Shown one piece after another: positions 21,114-29,241 of a stretch of DNA of 64,000 bases (its first letter is position 1; each line of letters starts with the position of its first letter). The DNA is from Mesorhizobium xinjiangense (GTDB taxonomy: Bacteria > Pseudomonadota > Alphaproteobacteria > Rhizobiales > Rhizobiaceae). Location: assembly GCF_009749525.1 (NCBI RefSeq), contig NZ_WOAC01000015.1:124001-188000 (forward strand), read 5' to 3'. The notes under the pieces were generated by a model. The model had not been told where the DNA came from. It saw only the letters and a program-made list of their open reading frames with translations, and searched no databases. The translations under genes and the position numbers were made by a program.

Positions 21114-21917
21114 CTACTTCGTCTTCGCCTTGCGATAATCGGCCGGGCGCTTTTCGAGAAAGGCCGCCACGCCTTCCTTGTAATCGTCCGACATGCCGGC
21201 CTCGCGCTGCAATTCGCGTTCGAGGTCGAGTTGCGCGTCGAGCGAATTCGTCGACGCCTGATGGATCGCCTGCTTGGTGAGTGCATAGGCATGTGTTGGC
21301 CCGGCGGCAAACTGCTCGGCGAGCGCAGCAACCTCCGTCATCAGCGCATCGTCATCGACCGCCTTCCAGATCAGCCCCCAATCGGCCGCATCCGTGGCCG
21401 GCAGGGGATGGGCCGTGAGCGCCAGCGCCTTGGCCCGCGCTTCACCGACGAGCCGGGTCAGCCAATAGGTGCCGCCGGCGTCGGGGATGAGGGCGATCCT
21501 GGAAAAGGCCTGGATGAATTTCGCCGACTTCACCGCGATCACGATATCGCAGGCGAGTGCGATATTGGCGCCGGCGCCCGCAGCCACGCCGTTGACCGCG
21601 CAAATGACCGGCTTGGGCATGCGACGGATCTGGCGTACCAGCGGATTGTACCACGTCTCCAGCGTATGGCCGAGGTCAGGCCGCTCGTTCGAGTTCCCCG
21701 GAGCACGGTCCGACAGGTCCTGCCCGGCGCAAAATCCCCTGCCCGCGCCCGTCAGCACGACGGCGCCGCAGGCCATGTCAGCCTCGCACTCATCCAGCGC
21801 CGCCCGCAGCTCCTTGTGCTGGGCCTCGTTGAAGGCATTGAGGCGATCCGGCCGGCTTAGCGTTATGACGCTGTATCCATTTCGCTTTTCATGCAATATT
21901 GTTGCGACAGGGCTCAT
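21114..21917 (-). CDS. Enoyl-CoA hydratase/isomerase family protein (PaaG-like)
   Basis: This 267-residue crotonase-fold enzyme has the oxyanion-hole motifs CAGQDLSDR and VNGVAAGAGANIALACD. The FIQAFSRIALIPDAGGTYWL segment is typical of PaaG, the ring-opening isomerase 2-(1,2-epoxy-1,2-dihydrophenyl)acetyl-CoA isomerase of phenylacetate breakdown; the Asp of IPDAGG is the PaaG catalytic residue. No other paa genes are in the window, so a general enoyl-CoA hydratase/isomerase role remains possible. It is divergent from the Crp-type regulator. Confidence 0.88.
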   Translation of the reverse strand: MSPVATILHEKRNGYSVITLSRPDRLNAFNEAQHKELRAALDECEADMACGAVVLTGAGRGFCAGQDLSDRAPGNSNERPDLGHTLETWYNPLVRQIRRMPKPVICAVNGVAAGAGANIALACDIVIAVKSAKFIQAFSRIALIPDAGGTYWLTRLVGEARAKALALTAHPLPATDAADWGLIWKAVDDDALMTEVAALAEQFAAGPTHAYALTKQAIHQASTNSLDAQLDLERELQREAGMSDDYKEGVAAFLEKRPADYRKAKTK

Positions 21918-21982
21918 GCTGGGTTTCCTTTTTTTGCCGGCGCGGCCGGCCCATCGACCGGCAGTTTACCTGCCGGCGGCCG

Positions 21983-21996
21983 TTGTTCAATTTCAA
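21983..21996. promoter_or_regulatory. Possible Fnr/Crp-type box
   Basis: TTGTTCAATTTCAA matches eight of ten defined bases of the TTGAT-N4-ATCAA consensus. It lies between the divergent enoyl-CoA hydratase and Crp-type genes. It could be an autoregulatory site but may be chance. Confidence 0.3.
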
Positions 21997-22082
21997 TCGG
22001 CCGAAGAGTTCGGCCCCGCGAGGGAATTCAGGTGTGGCGCAACCGGGCTCGGCGGGCGGGCGGATTGTGAACGGACGAGACG

Positions 22083-22769
22083 ATGACAAGCCACGGACTG
22101 CCCGACAAGGGGCAAGACAGAACGATCGGCTCGCGGCTTTCGCCGGAGCTTTTCGACGTCTTGTTTGAAGGCTGCCCCAGCGAGACCTATCATGCCGGCC
22201 AGTGCCTGTTCATGCAGGACGATCCGGCCGACCGCGTCTACGGCATTCTTGCCGGCACGCTAGAAATCGCAATCTTCTCACCCGGCGGGCGCAAGCTCGT
22301 CGCCAATATGGAAACCAGGAAGGCCGTTATCGGCGAGATCGCCGCCCTCGACGGCGGTCTGCGCACGGCGACCGCCACCTGCATGACCGATTGCACGCTC
22401 GTTTCGATCTCGCGGCGCCAGATGTTCGACCGCATCGAGCGCCAGCCCAGGCTGGCCAGCGCATTGATCGAACTCCTGTGCGCCAGGCTGCGGTTCGTCA
22501 GTGCCGAACTGGGCGACCAGGCCCTGCTCAAGATCGAGGCGCGGCTGGCCCGGCGCCTGGACTTCCTTAACCGGCTCATCGCCGATGAGGAAGGCTGGAT
22601 CACCATCTCCCAATCCGAACTTGCCGAATTTCTCGGTGCAACCCGCGAATCGGTCAACAAGACGCTGACCGACTGGCGCAAGCACGGGCTGATCGACATT
22701 CGCCGCGGCGGCATCCGCATGCGCAATCGGCGTCTGCTGGAGGAGATCGGAGCGGCGCCCGACGACTGA
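22083..22769 (+). CDS. Crp/Fnr family transcriptional regulator with cyclic-nucleotide cassette
   Basis: This 228-residue regulator has an N-terminal cyclic-nucleotide-binding beta-roll, a dimerisation helix (about 115-150) and a C-terminal winged helix (SQSELAEFLGATRESVNKTL). The phosphate-binding cassette GEIAALDGGLRTATATC keeps the Gly-Glu and Arg-Thr positions used by true cAMP receptors, and there is no Fnr-type N-terminal cysteine cluster. This argues for cyclic-nucleotide rather than oxygen sensing. It is convergent with the P450-DyP fusion gene, 33 bases away, and a nucleotide cyclase gene lies beyond that fusion. Target genes are unknown. Confidence 0.92.
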   Translation: MTSHGLPDKGQDRTIGSRLSPELFDVLFEGCPSETYHAGQCLFMQDDPADRVYGILAGTLEIAIFSPGGRKLVANMETRKAVIGEIAALDGGLRTATATCMTDCTLVSISRRQMFDRIERQPRLASALIELLCARLRFVSAELGDQALLKIEARLARRLDFLNRLIADEEGWITISQSELAEFLGATRESVNKTLTDWRKHGLIDIRRGGIRMRNRRLLEEIGAAPDD

Positions 22770-22802
22770 CGGCGACGCTGTTCTTGTGTGATGTTCGTCA
22801 GA

Positions 22803-25800
22803 TCAGGAAGCGACCCCTGACCTCTGGTCCGACAGCCGCGCCAGCAGATGGGCAAGCGCGGCCCGGCCGGGCATGAAGAAGTAGCCGCCGCCGCGAACGG
22901 TGACGAAGGAATCGAGCCCCTTGAGAACCAGCGGCCCGTGCCGGTCGGGGATGGTGAAGGTGCCATTGCCCTGCGGATTGCCGACGAACGGATCGCCCTC
23001 GTCGGTGAGCGACTGAAACGACCGGCGCATTACCCAGCTTTGCTGGACGAACTCGAACTGGCGCTCGATCTCGGCATTCAGGCACATGAACAGCATCCCC
23101 TTTTCCGCCGGGCGCCCCCGTCCGCCCGGGCGCAAGTAGGTGCGACCGATGCGCAGGATGCGATGGCGCTTGGAGAGAGCGATCTGCGTCTCCCGGTCCG
23201 GCCCGAGGGAATCGCGCGGATTGGCCCGCCTGACATGGGCGCCATAAGGGCATTGCCGGCCGTCCGGATCCTCGGCGGTGTAGGAGAAGTGATTGTCGGG
23301 TTCGCGGCCGGGTTCGGACAGGCCGTGGCGCACGATCGATCCGCCGTCCTTCCATCGGCCCATCATCTTGGCGCCGATCCAGTCCTTGTCACAGCCGTCA
23401 TGGCCCCGCATCGCCGCCAGGCGTTGCGCCTCGCGCCGGCAATAGTCCTCGAATGCGTCCACATGCTGCGCCATCTGGCGCACGACCAGGAACGAACCGT
23501 TGCGGCCGAAATCGGCCCAGCCGGGATTGTCCGGCATATCGCGCAGCTGACGTTCGGCGGCGGCTTCGCGCACCGCGATGCTCGGCGGCAGCCGGCCGGT
23601 CTCGTCGGCATAGCCGAGCAGGAATTCGCCCGCCGCCACCCGGTGCTGCGGATCGGCGGGCCGACGCGCACGCGGCGTGCCGGCGATCATCGGCTGCGAG
23701 ATGTTGTCACGGTAGCCGAAATGCTCGATCGCCTTGTTCCGGGCGTCACGCTCGATGGTCAGCGGCAGGCGATGGCATATGGCGAGGCCGGCGCTGCGCG
23801 TCCGGCGCATCAGTGACGCGACGTCGGCCTTCAGCCGGTTCCCATCCTTCGCATAGCAGACCAGAACAACATCGGCGCCTGCTTCGCCATGCCCCCATTC
23901 CCAGTTGCCAGGATCGTTTCGCCCGACATCGCCGAGGACACGGCTTTGATCCGAGCGACTCATGCCGCGCCGGAACGAAAGCGGCAATGTGGCAAGAGCG
24001 GCGTCATTGTCCAGACCCAGGCGGGCAAGCCCCTGCGCCGAAAAGGCCGCGATCATCGCCCGCTCATCCGGCGGCGCGTCGCCGAAGGCGAGCTTCGAGA
24101 CGACATAGCCGAGCCATTTGCGGCGGTTGGCCATGGGTACACAATCGGGAATGGCGACCGCCAGCATCTCGGCCGCTTCCAGGTCGCCCATGCCGCGGAA
24201 GAAGATCGACTGCACCTCGGCAGTCTCGATCGGCGTTGCCGCGTCGGGTTCGGCGCCGAGGCACGCACGCCATTCGGCCGCATCATTGAGCGCGATCGCC
24301 CGGCGCAGCCGCGCATTGGCCCGGATATGGCCGGTCGTCAGATCCGGATAGGCCGAGTACCAGAAGAGCGTCGGGACCTGTTGCGCGCGCGCCCAGCGCT
24401 TGAAACGCGGACCGTCGCTCGCGCCCTCCCAGAACAGGTCGCGCGCACGCGGAAAGCCGACCGCGTTGCTCCACACCGCCGTCAGGCCGGCATGGGCCTT
24501 GACGACGAAGTCTTCCAGATAGCTTTCCCAGCTTCCGCCGTAGTTGGAGAAGAACAGCAGCTTGCCGGTTCCCGGCAGCAGAACCCAGCGGGCGAAGTGG
24601 ATCGACCCGATATCGGCCAGGTGACCGGGTGAAAAGACGTTGCGGGCAAACTGGGCAATGGCGAAGAAGGCGGTCCTGAGGGTGACACCGCGCAGCCAGC
24701 CGCCCTTCATTTCGGATATGGCGGCCAGGTGGTTGTGGGCCCAGAAGTTTTCCCGCTCGGCGATCGGCGCAAACCGCTCCGGCGGGATCAGGCCATTATG
24801 GACGGGGTCCGATTTCTCCTTGGCGTTCAAGGCTCTGCGGCCGAGCCAGAAGACCGCGAAGGCGAGGAGCGCCAATGTCGTCGCCCCGAGAGGGATAGCG
24901 GCCAGAAACAGCAGGAAAGCCGACACCACGCCCGTCGCCAAGCCGGCAAAAAGGCCGGCATAATAGGGCAGCGAGAATGCCAGTACGGCGATCACCAGAC
25001 CGGCGACGAACGCGCGATCGCGAAAAAGCCCCCAGAGTGCGGCCCAGGCGCTATGCTGCGGCCCGCTCAGGCGATCGGGAGCCGGCTGGAAAACCCATTC
25101 GCGCGACCCGTCTGCGGCAAGCCGCTGCGTGACCCGTTCCAGCTTTTCGGCAACCGTCAAGGGGCCGCCCGGTACCGCTTCTTCGAGCTGGCGCATGACC
25201 GAGCCGCCCAGTGCGGCCTCGGCGCGAATGCGGGCGACCGAATGGCCGGGCACGCCGGCAAAGCACAGCCCGGCGGGTTTGTGAAAGCCCGGTGCGACGT
25301 CGATCGCGTGGCGCAACAGGAAGGGTTGCAGTTCCTCCTCGTTGTCGAGGCCGCAGCCGTCACGGAAGATCGGCCACAATATGGGACGGGCGTGGCGGGC
25401 AACGGCCGCAATCGCTTCGGCCTTCGGGCCATCTGCCGTGAACTCGAAGACGAGATGATAGCGATCATCAGGCTGCTCTTCGGCGGGATCGGCCCGACCG
25501 ATCACCGACAGGCTGGCGAAATGAACAATGCCCGTTGCATCGAAGGCAGCGCGTATATCGGCCTGAGGCGGGTTGCCGAGTTGCGCCACCGCACCGCGCA
25601 AGGCCGCGATATCGACGCCTTCGCGCACCGGTGCGGCGACCGTGACGAAGGCATGGTCGACCACGCGGCTTTCGGCCGGCAGGTCGAAATCCACGCACAG
25701 GCTCTCGGGAAACGGGCCGAGAAATCGCAGACGCCCCGCCCTCCCCGCAGTGCGCCGCAGACCGGGCTTGGCAAACAGGGCGCGGAAACATTCGCCGATC

Positions 25801-26978
25801 TGCACCTTGGCAATGGCAGATCCGATGCACCAATGGATCCCGTGCCCGAAGACCAGGTAATCCTTGGCCGGCCGGCCGGGCCGGAATGCATCCGGCTCGT
25901 CGACCGCGTCGGGATCGAACATGGCCGACTGCATCAGGCAGGCGACGGTGGAGCCGGCGGGCAGCCTGCGCTCGCGTCGCGTGCCCGCCGCGATGACTGT
26001 ATCGCGCGGCACATAGCGGAACTGCGCCGGCAGCGCCGGATTGAAGCGCATCGATTCGAGAATGGCGGCATCGAGCGCTTCATCGTCGCCTGCCGCCAAC
26101 GCCTCTTCGACCGCCGCTTTCGCCTCGGGGATCGACAGCGCGGCGTCGAGCGCCTTGCCCGCCGCAAGAAGATTGGTCGGGATGAAACCCGTCACCATGC
26201 CCATCATGATCGAGCGGACGTGGGCAGTGGTCACCCTGTCCGGATCGCTCTTGTGCATCGCCACGAGCCGAGCGAGCGGCGTATCGGCCGGCTTTGCCTC
26301 GGCGGCGACAGTCTCGATCGACCGGTCGATCGCCTCGCGCATGCGGTGGGCTGCGACCAACGCCAGTTCGCGTTTCGTGCGGCTGCCGAAAGGATCGCCG
26401 AAGAACAGCGCCGACAGCGCGATCGCCCAATCGGCGAATTCGTTTTCATCGTCGATCGTCAGGCCATAATAGTCACGGCAAATCTGGACGGGAACGATCT
26501 TCAGGAGTTGTTCGACGGCGTTGGCGCCCGGCATCGCGCCGCGCATGATCTCGCGGGATTGGCGCGCCGCGATGGGCCGGACGCGCGCCACGACTTCGGC
26601 GGGCGGAAATGCCGTCAGCACGGCTGATTTCATGGCGCGGTAGCCGGGTCCGTCCTGCATGCCGAGAATGAAATTCGATCCGCCGGCCATTTCAGCCATT
26701 TCCAGGCCGAATGGCGTCTCGAACGCATCCTGCCTCTCGAGCACTTCGCGAACGTCGTCGTTGCGCGACAACAAGGTGAGGCCGCCCAGTTTCAGCACAG
26801 GCAGCCAGCGCCGCAATACGGACAACACCCGCCGCGGATTGTCGGGAAGCAGCGATTTCACAATAGTCCCGAAGCGTCCACCGCGCAGCCGCTGCAGATC
26901 GAACGGCGGCAGGCTTTCGAGCGGCTGATCGTGCTGCTGTGCCTGCCTGACGCGTTGAAAATATTTTGTCCTGATCAC
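22803..26978 (-). CDS. Cytochrome P450 - membrane - DyP-type peroxidase fusion protein
   Basis: This exceptional 1,391-residue protein appears to have two haem domains. Residues about 20-440 are a cytochrome P450: ExxR at 308-311 (ESMR) and the haem loop FGHGIHWCIG with Cys384. The I-helix (GMVTGFIPTN, about 260-269) lacks the usual acid-threonine pair. Residues 440-650 include a segment HLVFEFTADG reminiscent of DyP-associated ferredoxin-like folds. Two or three membrane helices lie at about 655-713. The C-terminal half ends in a DyP-like domain: GYRDNISQP (Asp1091 at the GxxDG position) and CPYGAHVRRANPRD (probable haem ligand His1248). No reductase domain is present. GTG at 26978 is used; an ATG at 27167 lies inside a repeat element and is unlikely. 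It lies downstream of a cyclase gene. Confidence 0.88.
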   Translation of the reverse strand: MIRTKYFQRVRQAQQHDQPLESLPPFDLQRLRGGRFGTIVKSLLPDNPRRVLSVLRRWLPVLKLGGLTLLSRNDDVREVLERQDAFETPFGLEMAEMAGGSNFILGMQDGPGYRAMKSAVLTAFPPAEVVARVRPIAARQSREIMRGAMPGANAVEQLLKIVPVQICRDYYGLTIDDENEFADWAIALSALFFGDPFGSRTKRELALVAAHRMREAIDRSIETVAAEAKPADTPLARLVAMHKSDPDRVTTAHVRSIMMGMVTGFIPTNLLAAGKALDAALSIPEAKAAVEEALAAGDDEALDAAILESMRFNPALPAQFRYVPRDTVIAAGTRRERRLPAGSTVACLMQSAMFDPDAVDEPDAFRPGRPAKDYLVFGHGIHWCIGSAIAKVQIGECFRALFAKPGLRRTAGRAGRLRFLGPFPESLCVDFDLPAESRVVDHAFVTVAAPVREGVDIAALRGAVAQLGNPPQADIRAAFDATGIVHFASLSVIGRADPAEEQPDDRYHLVFEFTADGPKAEAIAAVARHARPILWPIFRDGCGLDNEEELQPFLLRHAIDVAPGFHKPAGLCFAGVPGHSVARIRAEAALGGSVMRQLEEAVPGGPLTVAEKLERVTQRLAADGSREWVFQPAPDRLSGPQHSAWAALWGLFRDRAFVAGLVIAVLAFSLPYYAGLFAGLATGVVSAFLLFLAAIPLGATTLALLAFAVFWLGRRALNAKEKSDPVHNGLIPPERFAPIAERENFWAHNHLAAISEMKGGWLRGVTLRTAFFAIAQFARNVFSPGHLADIGSIHFARWVLLPGTGKLLFFSNYGGSWESYLEDFVVKAHAGLTAVWSNAVGFPRARDLFWEGASDGPRFKRWARAQQVPTLFWYSAYPDLTTGHIRANARLRRAIALNDAAEWRACLGAEPDAATPIETAEVQSIFFRGMGDLEAAEMLAVAIPDCVPMANRRKWLGYVVSKLAFGDAPPDERAMIAAFSAQGLARLGLDNDAALATLPLSFRRGMSRSDQSRVLGDVGRNDPGNWEWGHGEAGADVVLVCYAKDGNRLKADVASLMRRTRSAGLAICHRLPLTIERDARNKAIEHFGYRDNISQPMIAGTPRARRPADPQHRVAAGEFLLGYADETGRLPPSIAVREAAAERQLRDMPDNPGWADFGRNGSFLVVRQMAQHVDAFEDYCRREAQRLAAMRGHDGCDKDWIGAKMMGRWKDGGSIVRHGLSEPGREPDNHFSYTAEDPDGRQCPYGAHVRRANPRDSLGPDRETQIALSKRHRILRIGRTYLRPGGRGRPAEKGMLFMCLNAEIERQFEFVQQSWVMRRSFQSLTDEGDPFVGNPQGNGTFTIPDRHGPLVLKGLDSFVTVRGGGYFFMPGRAALAHLLARLSDQRSGVAS

Positions 26979-27108
26979 CTGTGGCGAGCCCCTGCCATCG
27001 CATGTGACGTTGCCGCATCCGCCCGGATCGAAGAAGGCCAGTGACGCGTCCGTACTCTTCAGGCAGTAGGGCCGTCGGCGGTCGGTGTAAGTGAGCTTGT
27101 TCACAATG

Positions 27109-27222
27109 GCGCGTGTTCGCTTCAAACGGAAACGTTTGAAGCAAAGATATGCGCGCCAGATCAACATGTTGGAACATGTACCTTTCGCTCAAACGATTCC
27201 GTTTGAGCGGGACATGTTCTAG
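27109..27222 (+). repeat. Dispersed palindromic repeat, full copy 1 (RIME-like, 114 bp)
   Basis: This 114-bp element contains two hairpins: GCTTCAAACG-GAAA-CGTTTGAAGC (27119-27142) and CGCTCAAACG-ATTC-CGTTTGAGCG (27186-27209). They are separated by a conserved spacer with GCGCGCCAGATCAA and GGAACATG, and the element ends GGGACATGTTCTAG. A second full copy of equal length is at 48956-49069 and a shortened one at 15195-15246. It resembles the rhizobial intergenic mosaic elements (RIME) as I remember them. It sits between the cyclase and fusion genes. Confidence 0.85.
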
Positions 27223-27242
27223 CAGCAGGCACTGCCTGCCGC

Positions 27243-29033
27243 TCAGGCTTCCTCCGAAAGCCGGAAAGCGTCGATCAGATAGCCGTTCAGGCATTTGTCG
27301 GCGAATGGTATCCACGTCGCCTGCTCGGCGGTGAATTCGGGATAGCGGGCGAGGAGAATACGGCGCTCGGCCTGCGCCTCCTCCATCCGCCCCAGCCGGC
27401 CGAGCGCGGCGATCTTGACAAACCGCGCGTACCAGTAGGACGGCGCCAGTTCGAGAGAACGGTCGGCCATGGCGCAGGCGTCGTCCCACTGGCCGGCGAA
27501 AAACAAGGCGCTCGCCAGCTCGCCCAGATTGTGGAAACGGTAATGGTCGAAGGGGCTGAGCCGATCGGCCTCGCGAAACATCGGTATCGCCCGTTCATGA
27601 TCGCCCAGCAGCAGATAGGCGCTGCCCATGGCCGAGCGCGCAAAGGCAAAGCTGGGATTGATGCGCAACGCCTCGCCGAGATGCTCCAGCGCCGCGGCCG
27701 GCCGGCCCAGCATGATGTCCGTTATGCCAAGATGGGCGTGGGGCCTGGCGTCCTGGCTGTCCACGAATAGCGAACGGCGGGCATAGTCGGCCACCTTCTC
27801 CAGGTCCGCGCGATTGTCGTTTGACTGGCCGAAATTCAGCCAGGCGCGCCAGAAATACCACCAGCTTAGCTCGTTGAGCACGGCGCTCGAATTGGGATCG
27901 CGCTCATAGGCGCGCTGGAACAGATCGAGTGCTATTTCGGCGTCTTCGCGCGTCCGACGCTGCATGTGCCAGCGGCCGCGGCGCACCAATTGCCAGCTTT
28001 CCTGGTTTTCCCAGGGCATGCGAAAGGTCCGCATCTGCTCGACCCGATCGACCTCCTTTTCCAGCATCGCCACGATCTCGTTGCCGATTTCGTTTTGCAC
28101 CTGGAGAATTTCGGAGAAGGCTCGGTCGAAGCGGCGCGCCCACACGTTCCGGTCGGTGGAGGAATCGTCGAGCGATACCCGGATGCGCAGGCTGTCGCCC
28201 TGACGGGCCAGGGAACCGCTGACGATATATCGCGCGCCCAGCGCGCGGCCGGTGGCCTGCGCCGACATCGCATCGTCGCGAAACTGGAAGCTCGAATTCA
28301 TCGCGATCACGGGCAGCCAGCGCGTGTGGGAAAGGCCCATGATGATGTCTTCGGCAATCGCCTCCGACAGGTACTGCGTGTCGCCGTCGCCGCTGTTGTT
28401 GCGAAAGACCAAAACGGCGATCGCCGGCGGACCGTCACTGCCATTGCCTTCCGTCGCGGCGGTACCGTTCGGCCAGTCCTCGGCCTGCCGTGGTGCGGCA
28501 TCCTTCGCGGCGCGGTCGACCCCATAGGCGTGAACGGGCAGGATGATGTTGTGGAAATCCTGCTCGCCGAGATCGACGAATTGCGCCGAGGACGTTCCCC
28601 GCACGTGGTGCCATGTCGTCTCGGAGATCACGATACCGCCCTTGGGAGCCATTTCCTGCAGCCTGGCGGCGATATTGACGTCGTCGCCGTAGCGGCTTTC
28701 GTCGCGCACGATGACGTGGCCGGTGTTTATGCCCGTACGAAACTCCAGCCGCTTGGTCGGGTGCAGTGCATGGTTTTCCGCCGCGATGGCGTCCTGAAAT
28801 TCAAGCGCCGCCAGCAAAGCGCCTGACGGCAGCCCGAACTCCGCCATCATGCTGTCTCCGGCAGCGCCGAACGGCCGACCACCATGCCGGCCACAGGTGG
28901 CGCGAATGATGTCGCAATAGGTCTCGAAGGTGGAGACGGCCGCTTCATCGTCCATCCCCATCAAGCGTGAAAATCCGACCGCGTCGATCGAGACGATCGT
29001 GGCCACCTGCCGCGTGTATTGACGGCTGGCCAT
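27243..29033 (-). CDS. Class III adenylate/guanylate cyclase with TolB-like and TPR domains
   Basis: This 596-residue cytosolic protein has three parts: a class III cyclase homology domain (about 1-172), a TolB/FlgO-like domain (about 205-330; PAIAVLVFRNNSGD, then GARYIVSGSLARQ) and C-terminal TPR repeats (about 350-580). Both metal-binding aspartates are present (Asp17 in SIDAVGFSRL, Asp60 in FGAAGDSMMAEF), as are the transition-state Asn120 and Arg124 in GDDVNIAARL. The canonical base-selecting Lys and Asp positions are Gly56 and Ser113, so the ATP versus GTP preference is uncertain. ATG 29033 is preceded by GAAGAG. It lies upstream of the P450-DyP gene on the same strand, separated by a repeat element. 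Confidence 0.9.
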   Translation of the reverse strand: MASRQYTRQVATIVSIDAVGFSRLMGMDDEAAVSTFETYCDIIRATCGRHGGRPFGAAGDSMMAEFGLPSGALLAALEFQDAIAAENHALHPTKRLEFRTGINTGHVIVRDESRYGDDVNIAARLQEMAPKGGIVISETTWHHVRGTSSAQFVDLGEQDFHNIILPVHAYGVDRAAKDAAPRQAEDWPNGTAATEGNGSDGPPAIAVLVFRNNSGDGDTQYLSEAIAEDIIMGLSHTRWLPVIAMNSSFQFRDDAMSAQATGRALGARYIVSGSLARQGDSLRIRVSLDDSSTDRNVWARRFDRAFSEILQVQNEIGNEIVAMLEKEVDRVEQMRTFRMPWENQESWQLVRRGRWHMQRRTREDAEIALDLFQRAYERDPNSSAVLNELSWWYFWRAWLNFGQSNDNRADLEKVADYARRSLFVDSQDARPHAHLGITDIMLGRPAAALEHLGEALRINPSFAFARSAMGSAYLLLGDHERAIPMFREADRLSPFDHYRFHNLGELASALFFAGQWDDACAMADRSLELAPSYWYARFVKIAALGRLGRMEEAQAERRILLARYPEFTAEQATWIPFADKCLNGYLIDAFRLSEEA

Positions 29034-29241
29034 CACTCTTCAACCATGTTCCACAGGCAGCCCACAGCCGCCTCCACCCCAACGTCCCGCAGCCGCGTCT
29101 TGTTCGGCAACGCGATACCGCAGGCATGCTCCAACTGCCGCCGACAAATATACCCCACGCGACGACACGACCTCTGGATTAGCAAATCCAGCCGGCAATC
29201 GCCAGCCAAACAAGCTTTCTCCCGGCCGCGCATGGCAGAGA

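Noticed and set aside
21114-21917. Phenylacetate degradation cluster
   Set aside because: A single PaaG-like enzyme without other paa genes does not support the pathway here.
24729-26627. 632-codon plus-strand frame opposite the P450-DyP gene
   Set aside because: The minus-strand frame carries P450 and DyP motifs in one continuous reading; the plus-strand frame has none.
26979-27167. N-terminal extension of the P450-DyP protein to the ATG at 27167
   Set aside because: The ATG and first 20 codons lie in a dispersed repeat element and lack a ribosome site; the GTG at 26978 is closer to the P450 domain.
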